Shown: positions 1-22,345 of the stretch, piece by piece
How positions within the stretch are numbered: the stretch's first letter is position 1
Layout: the number at the start of each line of letters is the position of its first letter
Assembly: GCF_964204645.1 (NCBI RefSeq)
Contig: NC_134026.1
Coordinates: 5,146,001 to 5,210,000, forward strand
DNA from: Tubulanus polymorphus
Taxonomy: Eukaryota > Nemertea > Palaeonemertea > Tubulaniformes > Tubulanidae
Length of the DNA stretch: 64,000 nucleotides
Direction of reading: 5' to 3'
Notes under the pieces: generated by a model
What the model saw: only the letters and a program-made list of their open reading frames with translations
What the model was told of the DNA's origin: nothing
The model's database searches: none
Made by a program: the position numbers and the translations under genes

Positions 1-435
1 ATCACAACTATATCTGAGTGATAAACAAATTTCGAAAAAAATTAGTCAAATCGGTAAAAGACTGCGAAACTGGTTCATCGAATAAATCATGTATTAACAT
101 GTTTGCCGCCGGCTACAAATATACTCACACTTCCAGTTCTGTCACCACTGCCAGCTACGAACCGTGATGTAGATGCACTTAAGTGGTGTGCCCATTATTC
201 AAAACACTAGGGTGGAAATTTTGAAAATTTTCAAATTATCTCGAGCATTTTGGGTATTAATTAATTGGGTTAAGAGTGCCTTATAGCTTAGTGAGTGCTG
301 TAGCAGTAACCATTTTAACTTTTGTTTATTCCTACCTCAAAGAGAGTGGAGCCTTTTTGCGTTGCGTTGCCTGATGTTAAGATCGGGTCGCGTTTTTATT
401 TCGTCTTATTCTCGGTTTCGTCGACGTTTTTACAG

Positions 436-12060
<11,625 letters not shown>

Positions 12061-15000
12061 AATTTAAATGCTTCCTCGAATCGGCAATACAAACTATTCC
12101 AATATGCTATACCAACTATAGAAAAAACCTGGCTTAATCGGAACGGAGAGAAATTCAATAATTCGCAATCGATCTCTTAAAATGAACTGTACATTTCATT
12201 CTTTTGAGTTCATGATAGTGAACGTTGCGTCACTGAGATAAGGTTGCCAAAATCATAGCCAAATATGTATTATTCAGTATTACACAGATATGGTAGATGA
12301 TTTAAAAGCTTTATAATGACATCATAGACAGTAGAGTCAGTGGAACACATGACTGAATCATCCTGACTACCGGTAGGTAAAAATAGAAATAGGTGTACAG
12401 TTTTAGGCAGAAAAAATGCAATGTCTTAGGTATTCAAAGAAAGATATCGAATTCATTGGATATTTGGCTAAGAGCCAAAGGAAGAGTTAAAGATTCTTAT
12501 AGATGAGATCTGCAATTTCTTTAGATCTTTGAAGGGATTTTTTTTTGTCATTTTTAAGCCATTACATTTTATACTACAAAACACACATTTATTAGTTAAC
12601 CCGAATATTTATATAGCAAATGATATATTCAAGGAGCATTTCATTTGTTTGTTTAATTTTTCATTTTATACCCATGAAAATATACTTTGAAAGTCCATCT
12701 GATTTGAATTGTGCAATCTTAGTTTTATCAACCATTGATAGATCTTTAAGTATCTTTATTTGAAGTTTAAATGAGGTACATTTGTTATCTTAAATTTTAC
12801 ACTGAAAATGTTTACACATCACACACTTAATGTTTTGCAGTGTGCCAAAGGGTCACCGCAAATTCTTTCCGCTGCAATTTTATAGTTTATTTTTAGCCCA
12901 CATGGGACATTCGTCCGAGCGGGCTATTGCATTCAATTTCATCCCGCTGTTCATCCATAGATGGAATCCAGTTATTTGGGAAGTTTTGAAGATATTTCTA
13001 TCGATATTAGACACATCTGCAACCCAATATTAGCCCGGTCAGAATCAGGATGACTGACTGACCACCATTGTTGTTTACCGAAATCAGCACTTTTAACACA
13101 TTCTTTAAGTTTTCAAGGGAAATTTTACAGACTCTTCACTAAATTATCTTGATGTTTCACATGTGTATATGTATCCCCCAGAGCTCATTATCTTAAGAAA
13201 AATTGAGTTGATTGGAGACAAATGGCCGTCCTGATTTTGTGTCCAAAAAGGTCATTTTTGGCCTGTAATTCAAAACCTGTTGTAGCTTACTAATGATTTG
13301 CTATTTTTCATTGAAATTTGTGATGTATATACTTTGGGAAGGGATCTTTAACATATCAGATTGACTTTTTGATCAATTTTCTCAAATCGGCGGCCATCTT
13401 AGTCTCATCATTCCTCATTTGTAGATGTCAGATTGTCAAGCATTTCACCAAGTAGGCATGGTGTCCCTTGACCCATTAGTTTGTTCGATTCAGTCGATAT
13501 TTTCATCAAACAATGAAAAAGTGGTTGTTAAGAATGTAGGTTTCAGTAGCTCAGTGGTAGAGCAGCAGATCAACGACTCTGTGGTCCCCGGTTCGAATCC
13601 TGGCTGCAATCTACAAATCATAGCAATTACATTTAGATGTTAGAAAGTTTGCTTTTATTAAGTTTTTTGTTGAATTTTTCAGTTTTACATCAAATGTGCA
13701 CCATTTTGGTTATTGGGAGAGTAGTGAAGTAGTTTTACATTGTTATTATTCTTAGCAAAAATTCAAATCTTTTTTGTATTAGTTGCATTATTTTAAGTCA
13801 TTTAGATCTTCGTCGTTGCCATTTGGTTTAATTATTTTTTAAACAAAGATCAAGATTTTATTCTAGAAATTTTGTTCTAACTCCTGGTCTCAGTTGATAT
13901 TTTCAATATACATAAGCGATTTTGAATTTATTTTAGACATTTTCATCACATAGATTATTTCTAATTTGCTGAAAATCAAATAATGACTGAGAAAATCTGA
14001 TCTCTCTTGCTGCTCTCAACATTTTAAAGATGAATATGATATTTTATAAAGGCTATGTTTGTTTGGGATGTGTATCTACATATATTTGCCTATATAGTGT
14101 ATATGCCAGTACACTATGATATCATGAAGAATCCTCTAAAAAATGAAACTTTTAGAAAGGTCACAAAATCATTTTGTATTTTATACCAATATGTTTTTTG
14201 ATTGCATAGAAAATGGGAGTCATATATGCTTTTGAATGTTATATTCAGAACAGAATGTTCGTATCCACCCAAACTTCCGCTGGGTGCTCAATAATGTGGT
14301 GCTGCTTATTGTTAGACCTTAAAGGGTATAAAAAAGAATAGATCTATCACAATTTCCTTGATAAGCATCAAGAAGCAGTCCACAGATCTGGGTAGAGATT
14401 TGACTCTGGATTTACCATTTTAAACAATTCAAATCAACTTATTTTAACTCAGAGTCAAACTTTTAAACCCACAACTGTGGAACTGGGAACAGAAATACAT
14501 TTATATGATGATGTATTTTTCATGAATGTGTATATAGGATAGGTTCTCAATTGGTCGGTGAACTCGGGACAGTCTTGTTTACATTTTCTGTACATTCCTG
14601 AATAATTTGAGGACCAAAAGATTTACACCACCATGTGACTTACTTAGATATTTGGATTTATCAAATAAGAATATAGATTAAGTTATCGGATAATCCAGAC
14701 TTGGCTTCATCGCAGAATCTCATGACCCTACAGTACCATCTTTTGGTCTAATGAAGACTTGAAGATCTGAATTGATAAGAAATACGTTCTCACTTATATC
14801 AATTAGCTTTGTGAAAGTGGATCTTCAAATTAAGGTTACTTTGCCAATGCACTCAAGTGTTAACTATTGGTGCATTGCAAAATTGAGTTGTCAATATTTC
14901 GTGACATTTTACATTTTATAAGCAAAGTACCAATACCAGCATATTATGTATGTATTGTTATGTGAAAATTGTATATCCATTTGTGGTGCCTGCATAAATA

Positions 15001-15480
15001 TTCTTTCCTATGAATAGAAAACAATATTACAATAAACACTGCCTTCCCGCTTATATATGTATGTATATTTAATATTATGTAATAAGATGAAAGATCTATT
15101 TTTATTCTGGTGTTCATGTTGACTATGCATATTAGATGCTGAATAACCGTGTAATACGTATGTTTTTCACACAGTGATTGGTTGCCTTAAAAACGACCGG
15201 ATGTCCCTATCCGGTTTGCATGGCAAAGCGAAAGCCATGAAAATTCTGTGATGCGAGAATTTTCGAAGCTACAGTTGACTGTGTTTATTCTATGAGCGAA
15301 ATTGCTTGTAGATTTATTATGAATACATCTGTTCATGTACAGTGTGAAGATTTTATTGAGAAATGTTAATAATTGAACAGACTCCCTGCCAGTGGATACT
15401 TCTGTGGCCGTTTGTTTTGAAAACGAAATATTATAATATAGAATTAAATAAATAAAGTTGTGTTTATCCAGTAAAGTTTA
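12061..15480 (+). other. Long 3' UTR/flank of the C2-domain gene
   Basis: No coding exons seen. AATAAA occurs at 15451-15456, with an earlier AATAAA near 15031. The tRNA-like sequence at 13540-13611 lies inside. The rest is AT-rich unique sequence. Confidence 0.5.
13540..13611 (+). tRNA. tRNA-like sequence, probably a pseudogene or tRNA-derived SINE head
   Basis: Both internal Pol III promoter boxes are intact: box A TAGCTCAGTGG (13547-13557) and box B GGTTCGAATCC (13590-13600). The D arm GCTC/GAGC is perfect. Acceptor arms gtttcag/ctgcaat pair with one mismatch and one G-U. The T stem has one C-U mismatch. The anticodon stem pairs only if the loop has eight bases (tcaacgac), so no normal anticodon can be read. 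A functional tRNA is therefore unlikely. Confidence 0.6.
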
Positions 15481-16141
15481 AATGTAATGTTTTGGTTTTA
15501 ATTTTTATATCGAGGTAGTGTTCATAATTATGACTAATTTAACTCCACTCCAGTATGTATAAAGAAATCCTCGAAAAAAATGGGTGAACAAGGATTTGTC
15601 AGTTGCCCTGATTAATTAACCCCTTGATTCCTTTTCAACTTCCTGGCACCTACAGGAATTAGCACCAATGCAGCATCCCACCGTTGCAACACGGGCAGAA
15701 GGAAAATCATCACACTTTATCCAAAAGCTTTTCTACAGAAAATTCCGACAAACGAAAATTTTTCAAAATACAAAACATTTTTAGTGTAAAAAATTAAATT
15801 ACATGAAACACATTATATAATACAACATATAAAAACATGAAGAATGCACATTCTACATTTGAGTTCGACGTTATTGGTGAAGCATTCTCGCACAAATCAT
15901 CACATGCCACTATCACAAACCCTCCCATCCGCAATGTTTCCCCTAAATGCTTAAAAAATCAACAGAATACCAACAGTCAAGCTTGTGCATGTGTCCGGCC
16001 ATTCAGAAACCAGAATCTTAGTTTCCATTCTCTGTACTCGTAGCACCACAAGTAGCACAATTCTCCTGGTTCCACAATTCTGAGTTAAAAAATCGACGAA
16101 ATAAACGCCATCGTAACTCAAAATTGTTGAACTGCTTGATT
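15481..16141. other. Convergent intergenic region and TM2D2 3' UTR
   Basis: Lies between the 3' ends of the C2-domain gene and TM2D2. No conserved exon was found. Short ORFs here look random. Confidence 0.5.
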
Positions 16142-17490
16142 TCAGTAATATGGCACCCAGTTACTGCCATCAGCTGGCAAAAGTCCACCAGTAACCAACA
16201 GTATCACATCGACTATCCACCAAATACCAACTCCTCCTAGAGTCAATAACTTTCCAACAGCAGTGCCTGAAATTGGACAAAATATATAAAACTAAGCTTA
16301 GCTCAGCTATGCTCAGAGACTGGTTTTTTTCTTATTCACACAAATACAATCAGTTCAAGTTTTACCTGTGTGTCCTAAGCAAAACCTGTCCATTCCAAGA
16401 AATCCCAGTAACACTGAGTAGATGAGTGTTGTGACGAAATAATGACCACTGTACCTGTATTACGATAAGAAAACATTCTTGAAAACATGTAGCCTGCAAT
16501 GGATTTTACAATTCCGACTAATGCTTACTTGATGCAAGGAAATCCATCCCTGAAAAAGGTTCGGTTTCCATAACATTCAATTCCGGGTAAAGCAGTACAT
16601 TCTACTGAGGTTCTCTGCACGTCTTCCCATCTTTCACCACCCCACTACAAAAAAAAGATGCTTGTTTATGAGCTTAAATCTCTGAAAGGGTTTTTGTCGA
16701 TCTGAATTCAAGACAATGTACAGGTGTAGGGAACAATTGGTAGAAACAAATGTTAGTACCGGTCCATTGTTCCTAAACAACTGTTCCCCTACAGTTGAAG
16801 AGTAACCTGTACCTGTCTGGTATTCAGACTACTGTTCTAAATTCTAAGTTTACTGAATAAGAATCGACTTCATACTTTTGTACATCCATGACCAAGTTCT
16901 TCTTTGGCTGTTTGATTTCCAGACATATCAACAGGAGGCTCGCAACGTATAAATTCTTTCGGCCTGAAAAGTAAAATACTAATTCAGAACTGGCCATAGA
17001 ACTGGCTACATAGGCAAAAAACTCAAATACCATTTTTGTTTTTTGTTGGCTATTTCACATTTTTCAACAATTAGAACTAACAAAAGGTAGGCTTAAAAGT
17101 GAATTCAGGCCCTGGGCTGAGTGTTTCAAGGATTCAAGAGAAAGTTTAACTCTTAAATCAATTCAATCACCTCATAAATTCAGCGGCTAAAGGGCTACTG
17201 AGCCCAATGAAATCCCTGTATTACTGCTAGTCTATCTTTAATTGATTTAGGAGTTAATAATTTTGAGAAACTGAGCCCTGGCAAGTGAGTGACCAGAACC
17301 CGGAAGTAAATTACACTTACAGAAATTTACACAGAACTAGCGCCGATTTAGGATCGTAAACGATCCCTGTCGACTCGTCAAAACATTCTTGCGACGAATC
17401 GCAATAGGAAGCGTCATCCAAGGAGGAAATCAGTCGAAGAATATTCAAAACAAGGGCGAAATTTAGCATTAATCCCGAGATTTGTTCCAT
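16142..17490 (-). CDS. TM2D2: TM2 domain-containing protein 2
   Basis: Five minus-strand exons (17321-17490, 16876-16963, 16529-16644, 16366-16454, 16142-16266) join in frame to 195 residues, against 214 in human by memory. Exon 1 encodes a signal peptide. The luminal part is Cys-rich ([39 protein letters not shown]). Two membrane helices follow. The segment between them carries the DRF motif typical of TM2D proteins at residues 147-149 ([17 protein letters not shown]), and the chain ends [10 protein letters not shown]2D proteins are membrane proteins linked by genetics to Notch signalling and amyloid biology; their molecular role is not settled. It shares a very short divergent promoter with STX18. 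Confidence 0.95.
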
Positions 17491-17540
17491 ATTCTATTTC
17501 CGGGTTTGCAGCGCCATCTGTGTATTGCCAAATCACCACT
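17491..17540. promoter_or_regulatory. Bidirectional promoter between TM2D2 and STX18
   Basis: Only 50 bp separate the two start codons, so the 5' UTRs must be tiny or overlap. The interval contains atttccggg (ETS-like, CCGGAAAT on the minus strand) and gcgccatctg (resembling a YY1 core). No TATA box is evident. The motif calls are by eye. Confidence 0.6.
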
Positions 17541-20373
17541 ATGGCAGATATAACGAACTTGTTTAAAGCCACTGTAAAGGCTGTCCGATCACGTCAGAAA
17601 GCTCAAAACAAACAGAAAGATGCGGAGAAAAACCACCAACAACATCATATATTTCCGACAAGTAGACAAAAATCTGAATTCTCTCAGAAAGCCAAAGATC
17701 TGGTGAGTTTAACTCAAATAACAATCAACTTTATTCAAACATTTTGTGTAGCAGTTTCATAGGGAGTGGATATCTTGCCATTTTGGCATCACTCTAGTGA
17801 ACACTATATTGCCAAAACTGAAAAATCTGATTTATTCAATTAGGGTTAGAAAATGGGTCCCTATAGTAAAACCGATTACCCACCTGTATATTTCAGGTTG
17901 GAAATATCAGCAAACTACGAGATTTTTTGATGGAACATCGAAAAAATTATGTTAATGCTGGAAAGTAAGTTCAAGTAGTTACATACCTATTGGTGTTTCT
18001 GAATACCAGATAATCTTGCCAGTTGAACTACAGTTTAGATAAGCTTACTAGATTAACCTTCTATGGTGTTGAAACTATTAGTGCATGATCCATAAATACT
18101 GTATCCCTTGGTTCAACTGTGACAGATACAGTCAATTATTTTCCTTTAAGTCATTTGACAAATGAATCGAACCATATGACCGATGATGAACGGGATCGCA
18201 TTGACTTGGATGCTCAAACCTTCATACAAACATGCCAGGAGACGATTCGAATCTTGCGAATGGAAGGTAAAGAGTTCAAGGGTTCAAGTTGTGGAGCTTC
18301 TTAATTTTTACTTCGATGCAATTTCTCTAATTCTGTATTTTCAGCATTTAACAACAAAATCTCGTCACAAATGAAAGAACACAGAGAAGCCATGTTTGAT
18401 CTTATTCAAACATATTTGAAAGGTAAGAGATTGTTTCATAGTCAATATTGTACAGTTGTTTTGATGAGAAAATTCTGTGTCACGTATGAAAGAATTTTTC
18501 ATCCAGATGAACTGTAGCATTCACTAAAATCTACTGCATTTCTTTTTTTCAGGCATCTGTAAAATATACAGCGAACAGAGAGCGATACGTGTGAAGCGCG
18601 CTGTTGATAAGAAGAGAATGTAAGACTGAAGATGCTCCTCCACTGAGGGGCAGATCCAGGATTTTCAAGGGGGGTTGCTCTGCTAGTCAATCAGACACCA
18701 AACTGCGAGTACTGAAAGCTAAAAGCAATGTAGAGGGGAGTTAGGGGGACCCCTCAGAGAGTTTTGAAAAATTAAATCTCATTTTCTTGATCTAGTACCC
18801 AAAGTTTTTTAAGACCAGCCTTAAGATTTAAGACCACTTTTAGACTTTAGCCATGACTGTGCAACTAGCCCCTGCAGCTTATAACGTTTGCCTAATCACG
18901 TTTTTAAGTTGAAATGATAAACACTTTCAGATCTCGATTGGAGCCAGTTGAGAAGAAAGTACGTCACAGTCGGTCAGTTGAGCCGTCTGATTCATCTACA
19001 TCGGTCGATTCAGATACAACGAATTCTAGTCTCAAAAACGTTGATCCGATCAAAACTGCATCTCCATCTATAATCACTCCGCCGGTTAAAGAAAGACCTC
19101 CAGGTATAGAATCGTGTAATTGTTTTTAGAATTTCCGAATTCAATGATTGTGGAGGATTCGTGTTGATTTCTCTTTTCAGCGCCTAAGTTTATTCCGACA
19201 ACATTTGGAGAAGAGGAAGATGAGTTATCACCTGAAGAAATCAATGCGGTAGGTTTATGATGCCCTTAGTTGAAAGGTAGTTCCAGTAGACTTGGTTTAC
19301 CTCGAATCTCGAACCTGACAGACCAATAAATTCTTAGCAGTACGTTATTCAGGGGTTCCATCAGAGCTGGGATGGGTCAGTATGAATTGTGGTAAGAAGA
19401 TTTATAATCTATTGTCCCAAGTATGTGATAGTCAGAGGCTGGAGGTTAATGGAGTCTACTGTAGTAATAGTTCAGAGTCAGGAGGGAAGAATCTGAGGAA
19501 ATTGTCGCTGACCCTTGGATTGAAATGTAGAACCTTTCCATAAAACTGGGGCTGTACTGTGTATTTATAAACAGGGTGGTCACTGACCTGGAAAACTCAG
19601 AGAAATCAGGGAAAACTCAAAAGGAATTTGATAGATTTAAGCAAAAACCTGGAAATTCAGATAATGCTGATGACCACGTGTTTCTTTATCAGTACGTGAA
19701 TCAATGAAAAATTAATGAATTGTTACATTTTAGACGTAGAAACTTCTCTGATTCACTCAGGGAATTTTGAGTAATCACATGGAAATATTCAGGGGAAACT
19801 CAGGAGATTCGTAAATGGCCACCCTGATGAAGTTCTTAAGACAATGTATAGATGTGTAATTTAATGATTCATTTATGCATGATTTTCAGTTTGAACAGGA
19901 GAATCAGCAAGTTTATCATGAAATGAACAGCATAGTTGATGAAGTCAGGTATAGTCTTTTAGATATGAATGCATCTTCACTATATTCCTAGATTTTCTTC
20001 GTGCCTAAATATCCGTTCTGCTTTTCCAGACAAATCGAAGGAAAAGTAGTGGAAATATCGCGTTTGCAAGAAATATTCGCGGACAAGGTTTTGGAACAAG
20101 AAGGCGATATCAATCGAATTGCTGACACTGCTGTCGGAACTACAGAAAACATCAAAGAAGGAAATGAAGAAATCCGTGAGGTATTAACAACCAACCAATA
20201 TGTGGCTTTAAAGTTGAGAGATTCTGTATCTGCTCGGGCTGGTTTCATAGATTAGGTTTTTATTTTTCTCGTTTCAGGCTATGAAAAACAACGCCAGCTT
20301 CCGAGTTTGGATTTTGTTCTTTCTCGTAGTGCTATCATTCACTTTGTTGTTTTTGGACTGGTACAATGGTTAA
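17541..20373 (+). CDS. STX18: Syntaxin-18 (ER Qa-SNARE)
   Basis: Ten exons (17541-17702, 17897-17964, 18151-18266, 18345-18422, 18553-18619, 18931-19103, 19181-19248, 19890-19948, 20030-20180, 20278-20373) close in frame at 345 residues, against about 335 in human. The start [20 protein letters not shown] and the [17 protein letters not shown] segment are diagnostic. A low-complexity Ser/Pro linker follows, then EDELSPEEI and the SNARE motif (about residues 240-312, including [15 protein letters not shown]). A C-terminal anchor (about 323-341) ends FLDWYNG. Syntaxin-18 acts in retrograde Golgi-to-ER fusion with SEC22B, USE1 and BNIP1. The intron before the SNARE exon 19890-19948 holds the second CAGGGTGGCCAC MITE. 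Confidence 0.97.
18646..18770. mobile_element. Partial copy of the CAGGGGYRGAT repeat family
   Basis: gaggggcagatccaggattt and the gaggggagttagggggaccc block resemble the ends and core of the element at 33672-33962. No clear right terminal repeat was found, so this looks truncated. It lies in an STX18 intron. Confidence 0.4.
19572..19826. mobile_element. CAGGGTGGCCAC MITE, copy 2
   Basis: It begins cagggtggtcactg and ends tggccaccctg, with the same internal tcagggaaaactca motifs as the copy at 9480-9689. It is about 255 bp long and sits in an STX18 intron, oriented like copy 1. Confidence 0.8.
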
Positions 20374-20852
20374 TCATCGACTCATCCTCTAAATGATTTA
20401 AAGACTTTAGTGTGATAGTAATTGTGCTGGAAATGACTGAGGAAATAATTAATTCTCTGAGAATTGTTCGCTTATTGATATTGATAATGTTTGTGTTAAA
20501 TGAATAATATATTTATGCTTGAATCCATTGTTATACCTGTGCCGTCTTTCGTTGTTATTGGTGTTACAACTTCAGTATTTCTCCTCCTCTGATTCTATGC
20601 ATCTGACTGTCAGGACATCGGTATCTATAAAATCAGTACTCAACTTGGAGACAGTGCATTATTATTATAATTCTGACTTAGCATTTATCCGCCAAAAGAA
20701 ACCCAGATTCGAACCAAAACTTTATGATTGCTCGAAAATTCAATGGACTATATACTCGGAGATCTCTAACAAATCAATTTATTTTAAAAAAACTGAGGAT
20801 TTTGCTTGTATAAATAGTTGACATTTTACGAATAAGAAACCAAACTCCAATA
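20374..20852. other. Convergent 3' flanks of STX18 and the secreted-protein gene
   Basis: No coding exon seen. TTTATT at 20778-20783 is a minus-strand AATAAA, 70 bp past the stop of the next gene. No standard signal was seen for STX18. Confidence 0.5.
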
Positions 20853-21778
20853 CTATTTTAAGTTAACTATCAGCATTGAGAGATTTTTTAAAAATTCTAC
20901 AAAATCATTCAACAGTTGGAAATTACGAACATTATTCTTGGCCACATCGTTTAGTCCGGCAGAGGTGAATTGTTTTGGAGCTATGTAGATCGGTCGAATG
21001 TCTAAATACCGAAGTTCTTGTTCAAACGAACACAAAACATCCATCTTAATTCGCTTCAGTAAATCGGTCAACTTTACTCTAAAACTGATCGGCTTCGGAC
21101 AAACGTTCGCAGATGAAACTGCCATGCCCCCGACTATATTTTCGTCGCCAGGTATCAAAACGTCTGAGATGAACTTGTAAAGTATGCTGATATGACGGTA
21201 AGACTTCAGGATGATATTCGTTTGACAGTCCGTGGCCAGCACGCTCATATTTGGTGACTCCACGATCGGTATACGAGAATATTGATGAATTATGTCTCTG
21301 TTACATATCCTTGCCAATCCCTGTTGATAAACCAAAACAAAATCAAAAAATTACGTTATTTTGCGTTACTTTAAACTTAATCTGAATCTCAAATCACACT
21401 TACAAATTTGTCCTTCAGTTCATTGAACTCTGGAATTATCACTTCAAGATATTGATGTATCAGGCGCCAGTTCGTTTGGCGAGCGGTCGTTGATAGAGTA
21501 GGATTGTACTTTTGGAGAGTTGCGTTGCATGGACCATACACCGGAATATCCCCTGGAGAAACTGGTTTGGCTTTCACCTCTATACCAGCCATTATACAAG
21601 ATATTACTAGAATTACCTGGAGATCTATTGAAAAAGAAACAAATATATCATTATCATCTTGATATCCGAATTATTGTTTAGTAAGACTAAATAATTGCTT
21701 TTTTAAATTAAATTATATAAAGGTTGTAAGTTAGAATATCAGTACTATGATATCTATTGAACTTCGCTTACCCATCAT
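20853..21778 (-). CDS. Secreted protein with four predicted helices; possible helical cytokine
   Basis: I do not recognise this gene. Three minus-strand exons, 21772-21778 (only ATGATGG), 21404-21624 and 20853-21320, join with phases 1 and 0 to 231 residues. The start MMDLQVILVISCIMAG is a signal peptide, with mature sequence from about residue 20. The mature part has five Cys, Asn glycosylation sites (CNATL, PNMSV, KNLSM) and four amphipathic stretches that look helical: NWRLIHQYLEVIIPEFNELK, LKSYRHISILYKFISDVL, VKLTDLLKRIKMDVLCSFEQ and NFQLLNDFVEFLKNLSMLIV. Length, secretion and helix order fit long-chain four-helix cytokines, as does the tiny first coding exon. That family assignment is inference. 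An upstream, probably 5' UTR, exon may lie at 21887-22004. Confidence 0.75.
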
Positions 21779-21886
21779 TTGAATAGACTTTTTCTTCGAT
21801 TGCATAAAGTTATCTTATGATTTCACGTAAGAAATTTCGAAAAGAACTGATTGTCAAGTGAATAATTGAGCATCTTTATACTTACT

Positions 21887-22004
21887 TTTTGGAGAATTGG
21901 TATTGGTATCGGTTTCGATTGCAACTGAAACTATTTGAGGATAGCGATACTGGTTGTCATGGAGTCCGAATTTGTAATTGTTGGCGAGCATTTTTTCGCA
22001 TCCA
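21887..22004 (-). other. Candidate upstream (5' UTR) exon of the secreted-protein gene
   Basis: On the minus strand, gggtttttccag precedes 118 bp that end at gtaagtat. One frame is open, but joining it to exon 21772-21778 does not extend the signal-peptide frame convincingly, so a noncoding leader is more likely. Confidence 0.3.
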
Positions 22005-22345
22005 CTGGAAAAACCCAAATAGAACTCGACCATCCGACCACGGCATAATCCCAAACAAATAATCAAAAAAATGTTTTAAGTGTTTTGCAATATTTTTAAC
22101 ATAAAGATGCACATTCATCTGTAAATTGTACGAAAGACTAAGAATACATATACGCTTGATAAAATTCACGTGATAAACCTAGTTGATATAATGTGTCATG
22201 AACTGCAAGTGTTTTTTCCTCGTTGCTGCTTTCTTTCCTCATCACAATGTTATCTCATACTTGCTATCGTAAAAGTTACTTGCACAAACACCAAAAATAA
22301 ATCGGTTCTCTGTTCTGACGAATTCGCGGTGCCGGATATACGCGT
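22005..22345. other. Intergenic spacer
   Basis: Spacer between the secreted-protein gene and the stop of the intronless membrane-protein gene. Nothing recognisable was seen. Confidence 0.4.

Noticed and set aside
21887-22004. IL-17-like reading of the exon (NQYRYPQIVSVA resembles an IL-17 RYP core)
   Set aside because: The defining Cys-x-Cys and other cystine-knot residues are missing, and the exon does not join a coding frame.
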